In this document: positions 30,065 through 31,693 of the stretch, piece by piece
How the letters are laid out: the number at the start of each line of letters is the position of its first letter
How positions within the stretch are numbered: the first letter of the stretch is position 1
DNA from: a virus
IMG/VR virus record: IMGVR_UViG_3300028228_000044
Span: 1 to 31,693 of that record
Strand: one strand, 5' to 3'
DNA length: 31,693 nt
Program-made: the position numbers and the translations under genes
Notes under the pieces: generated by a model
What the model was told of the DNA's origin: nothing
What the model saw: the letters and a program-made list of their open reading frames with translations, nothing else
Database searches by the model: none

Positions 30065-30927
30065 AATTCACATCCTGTAAATAATAGTTGACCACCCGAC
30101 AATGAACGCAGCATTCCACTTTGACCTGCTGTTAGTCCAGATGCAACCGTCCCTCCAATAAATAATGACGCTTCTCCTTGAGGCGTAGCCAGTGTAATGG
30201 TGGAACAGACGACTTCACCTAATGAACCATTACTAAAGTTAAAATGTGCGCTTGACGAAACAGTTAAACCTGTTGGCGTTGTACGAGGAGTAACAATAGA
30301 AGGCATCATACACACCCACTGTGTTGTTGAGTAAGCAAATCCCTGCCCTATGTAACCCGTCCCGTTAAAAGCTGGTAAGTATCTCTGACACAACGCCAAC
30401 TCAGTACCGTAACTTCTATGCTCAAAAGGTGTGGCTGCTGAGCCTTCTTCTAGTTGTATAGTTCCTAAAGTACCTTCGTCAAACTCAACGCTCATGGTTG
30501 TACCTGCAGTCTGTCCAGTGATTAGAATAGGACTAACAGCAAATGCCCCTGCTGGTGTTGCAGAATCAACCCCTACACGGCCTTCGGCTGTACCTGTCCA
30601 AGATAATACGTAACTGCCTCCGACCACGTTTTTATCTTCAACGACTTGAATCAAGCTCTTACCTGAAGCAATCGTTACTTGCGTGCTAGAGTTAAGCTGA
30701 GTAAACGAATAATCACCTCCTGCCGTACCTGCTTTAAAGCGATCATGACCATAATCTCCTGACGCAAGCGTTGCTGCTGAGACGTAAACTCGCTGATTGA
30801 TTCTGAAGTCTGCGTTAAATAAGAGGTTTCGACCTGCCATGTTACTGGCTGTAGGTGTGTAGGTATTTATTGTTACTGTTTCACCACCAGATTCATCAGT
30901 GATTGCTCCGACTGCTAGTGTAGACAT
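30061..30927 (-). CDS. Second tail fibre or receptor-binding protein (288 aa)
   Basis: After a short start (MSTLAVGAITDESGGETVTI) comes GRNLLFNADFRINQRVYVSA, a widespread opening of fibre C-terminal carbohydrate-binding domains. IQLEEGSAATPFEHRSYGTE and LALCQRYLPAF follow, again fibre hallmarks. The rest is beta-rich and ends in GGQLLFTGCEL. It lacks a long shaft, so it may attach to the larger fibre. It lies between two small assembly-type genes. Confidence 0.75.
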   Translation of the reverse strand: MSTLAVGAITDESGGETVTINTYTPTASNMAGRNLLFNADFRINQRVYVSAATLASGDYGHDRFKAGTAGGDYSFTQLNSSTQVTIASGKSLIQVVEDKNVVGGSYVLSWTGTAEGRVGVDSATPAGAFAVSPILITGQTAGTTMSVEFDEGTLGTIQLEEGSAATPFEHRSYGTELALCQRYLPAFNGTGYIGQGFAYSTTQWVCMMPSIVTPRTTPTGLTVSSSAHFNFSNGSLGEVVCSTITLATPQGEASLFIGGTVASGLTAGQSGMLRSLSGGQLLFTGCEL

Positions 30928-31187
30928 TATTTAGGATACTCCAGTTTGATAGCAACAATAGCGTCTTGCCATGTGGTTGTTGAGTTAACTAAGTCATCAA
31001 AACGCATCTCGTCTTGGTTTAGTAGATTGTACTTAGCTCTGCGTAGTTCTGCGTAAGCCATAGGATTAATCCATGAATCTACTAATTCGTGGTCTATCAC
31101 TACTAAGTTACCATTAGCGTCAAAAGCACCACTATTATTAATAGTAACAACTGATGTATATAATGCATATACCGCATCATGGTTCAT
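30927..31187 (-). CDS. Fibre-assembly-like protein, 86 aa
   Basis: The 86-residue protein ends AYAELRRAKYNLLNQDEMRF, then DDLVNSTTTWQDAIVAIKLE and YPK. It shares YAELR and the K-x-EYPK end with the 102-residue protein at 29756-30064, so the two are paralogous in type. It follows the first fibre and overlaps it by four bases. Likely a chaperone or attachment factor for that fibre. Confidence 0.6.
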   Translation of the reverse strand: MNHDAVYALYTSVVTINNSGAFDANGNLVVIDHELVDSWINPMAYAELRRAKYNLLNQDEMRFDDLVNSTTTWQDAIVAIKLEYPK

Positions 31188-31693
31188 ACTGCTATCTCCG
31201 TGATTGTTATTGAGGATGCTGCAACGCCACCAAGCAATCTCCCTCCGTTATTACCATTAAAATTAAACGTCACTGCGGTAGAATTACCAACCCTTACTTT
31301 GAATGTGTGAGCGCCAGTGGAAGGTGCTGTCATCTTATGCCTAAAACTAGTAACCGTAGTCACGTTAGTAGCCGAAGCAGCAGTTACAGAAGCAAGGGCA
31401 TCCGAAACCACATCTTGAAATAATGAGTAGATACTTGTAGTTGATCCACTTCTACTCCCGAAAACATTAATGTCAATTATCAAGACGTTGTCAGTACTTG
31501 TAGGTGTAATTTCTAAAGACATAAACTCAGTGCCTTCACCACTCTGGGGAATAGTGTCATCTAGAGGTACAGTCGTTGTCCCTGTAGCTACCGCACCAGT
31601 CTGAAAGTTAACCACTTGAATAACTTTACCTACACCGCCCGTTACTTGACTAGAATCAATATCAGAAGCATCAGTAAGAACAGTCCCTGTCTC
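31184..31693 (-). CDS. Tail fibre C-terminal part (runs off the right edge)
   Basis: The minus-strand frame is open from the window end and ends at 31184. It includes GGVGKVIQVVNFQTGAVATG and a FMSLEITPTSTDNVLIIDIN stretch, typical of C-terminal fibre domains with a repeated beta structure. A GTG at 31613-31615 is an internal codon, not a start. It should join the N-terminal part at 1-527 through the ends of the assembly. Joining the ends directly would shift the frame: two bases are left over at the left edge, so a gap of 3n+1 bases is needed. At least one base is therefore missing. Confidence 0.78.
   Translation of the reverse strand, partial: ETGTVLTDASDIDSSQVTGGVGKVIQVVNFQTGAVATGTTTVPLDDTIPQSGEGTEFMSLEITPTSTDNVLIIDINVFGSRSGSTTSIYSLFQDVVSDALASVTAASATNVTTVTSFRHKMTAPSTGAHTFKVRVGNSTAVTFNFNGNNGGRLLGGVAASSITITEIAV

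Noticed and set aside
31184-31615. A complete 143-residue gene starting at GTG 31613-31615
   Set aside because: The frame continues without a stop to the window end with fibre-like residues, so the GTG is internal.
1-31693. CRISPR array, integrase, transposase or prophage repressor
   Set aside because: No regularly spaced repeats, recombinase motifs or repressor-like genes were found on either strand.

Overview
This window looks like most of the genome of a lytic, tailed dsDNA phage with a short, T7-like (podovirus-type) tail. The sequence is AT-rich and densely packed, and many genes overlap at ATGA or TAATG junctions. No integrase, repressor or RNA polymerase is visible, so transcription probably relies on the host enzyme; the consensus sigma70-type promoters fit that. 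The replication set (family A polymerase, fused primase-helicase, 5'-3' exonuclease, flavin-dependent thymidylate synthase, B12-dependent ribonucleotide reductase, calcineurin-like phosphoesterase) resembles marine podoviruses of the SIO1/cobavirus (Zobellviridae) type. That placement is inference from gene content. A gammaproteobacterial host is suggested, weakly, by the PqqA-like peptide, the TTATCCACA boxes and Fur-like sites.

Layout: a control region of about 0.86 kb (7058-7917) separates two divergent arms. Rightward (7918-19266) lie small early genes, a DNA methyltransferase that looks inserted, ThyX, primase-helicase, DNA polymerase, ssDNA-binding protein, exonuclease, an endonuclease, a phosphoesterase, class II ribonucleotide reductase and a small HExxH protein. 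Leftward (7057 down to 1) lie terminase small and large subunits, portal, two small proteins, scaffold, major capsid protein, a terminator, a PqqA-like peptide and the N-terminal part of a tail fibre. The right end (31693 down to 19283, also leftward) starts inside a fibre C-terminus. It continues with small fibre-chaperone-like proteins, a second fibre, a run of tiny genes, holin and spanin candidates, tail tube proteins, a collar-type tip protein and four internal or ejection proteins, the last carrying a T4-type lysozyme domain. The left and right window edges are best explained as one fibre gene cut in two. The molecule is probably circularly permuted or circularly assembled, with a short piece missing, and the two transcription arms converge near 19.27 kb.

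The most interesting points are: (1) a 23-24 residue PqqA-like precursor peptide between capsid and fibre, with no other PQQ genes; (2) a control region with four DnaA-box matches, phased 10-bp repeats, duplicated sigma70 promoters and repeated Fur-box-like operators; (3) a perfect A-AAA-AAC slippery heptamer followed directly by a stop in the ssDNA-binding protein gene; (4) a methyltransferase gene flanked by perfect 20-bp direct repeats that duplicate a ribosome binding site and start codon; (5) an endonuclease gene whose only well-placed start is ATT; and (6) a perfect-consensus promoter antisense to the early operon, with a leader element shared with the structural promoter.
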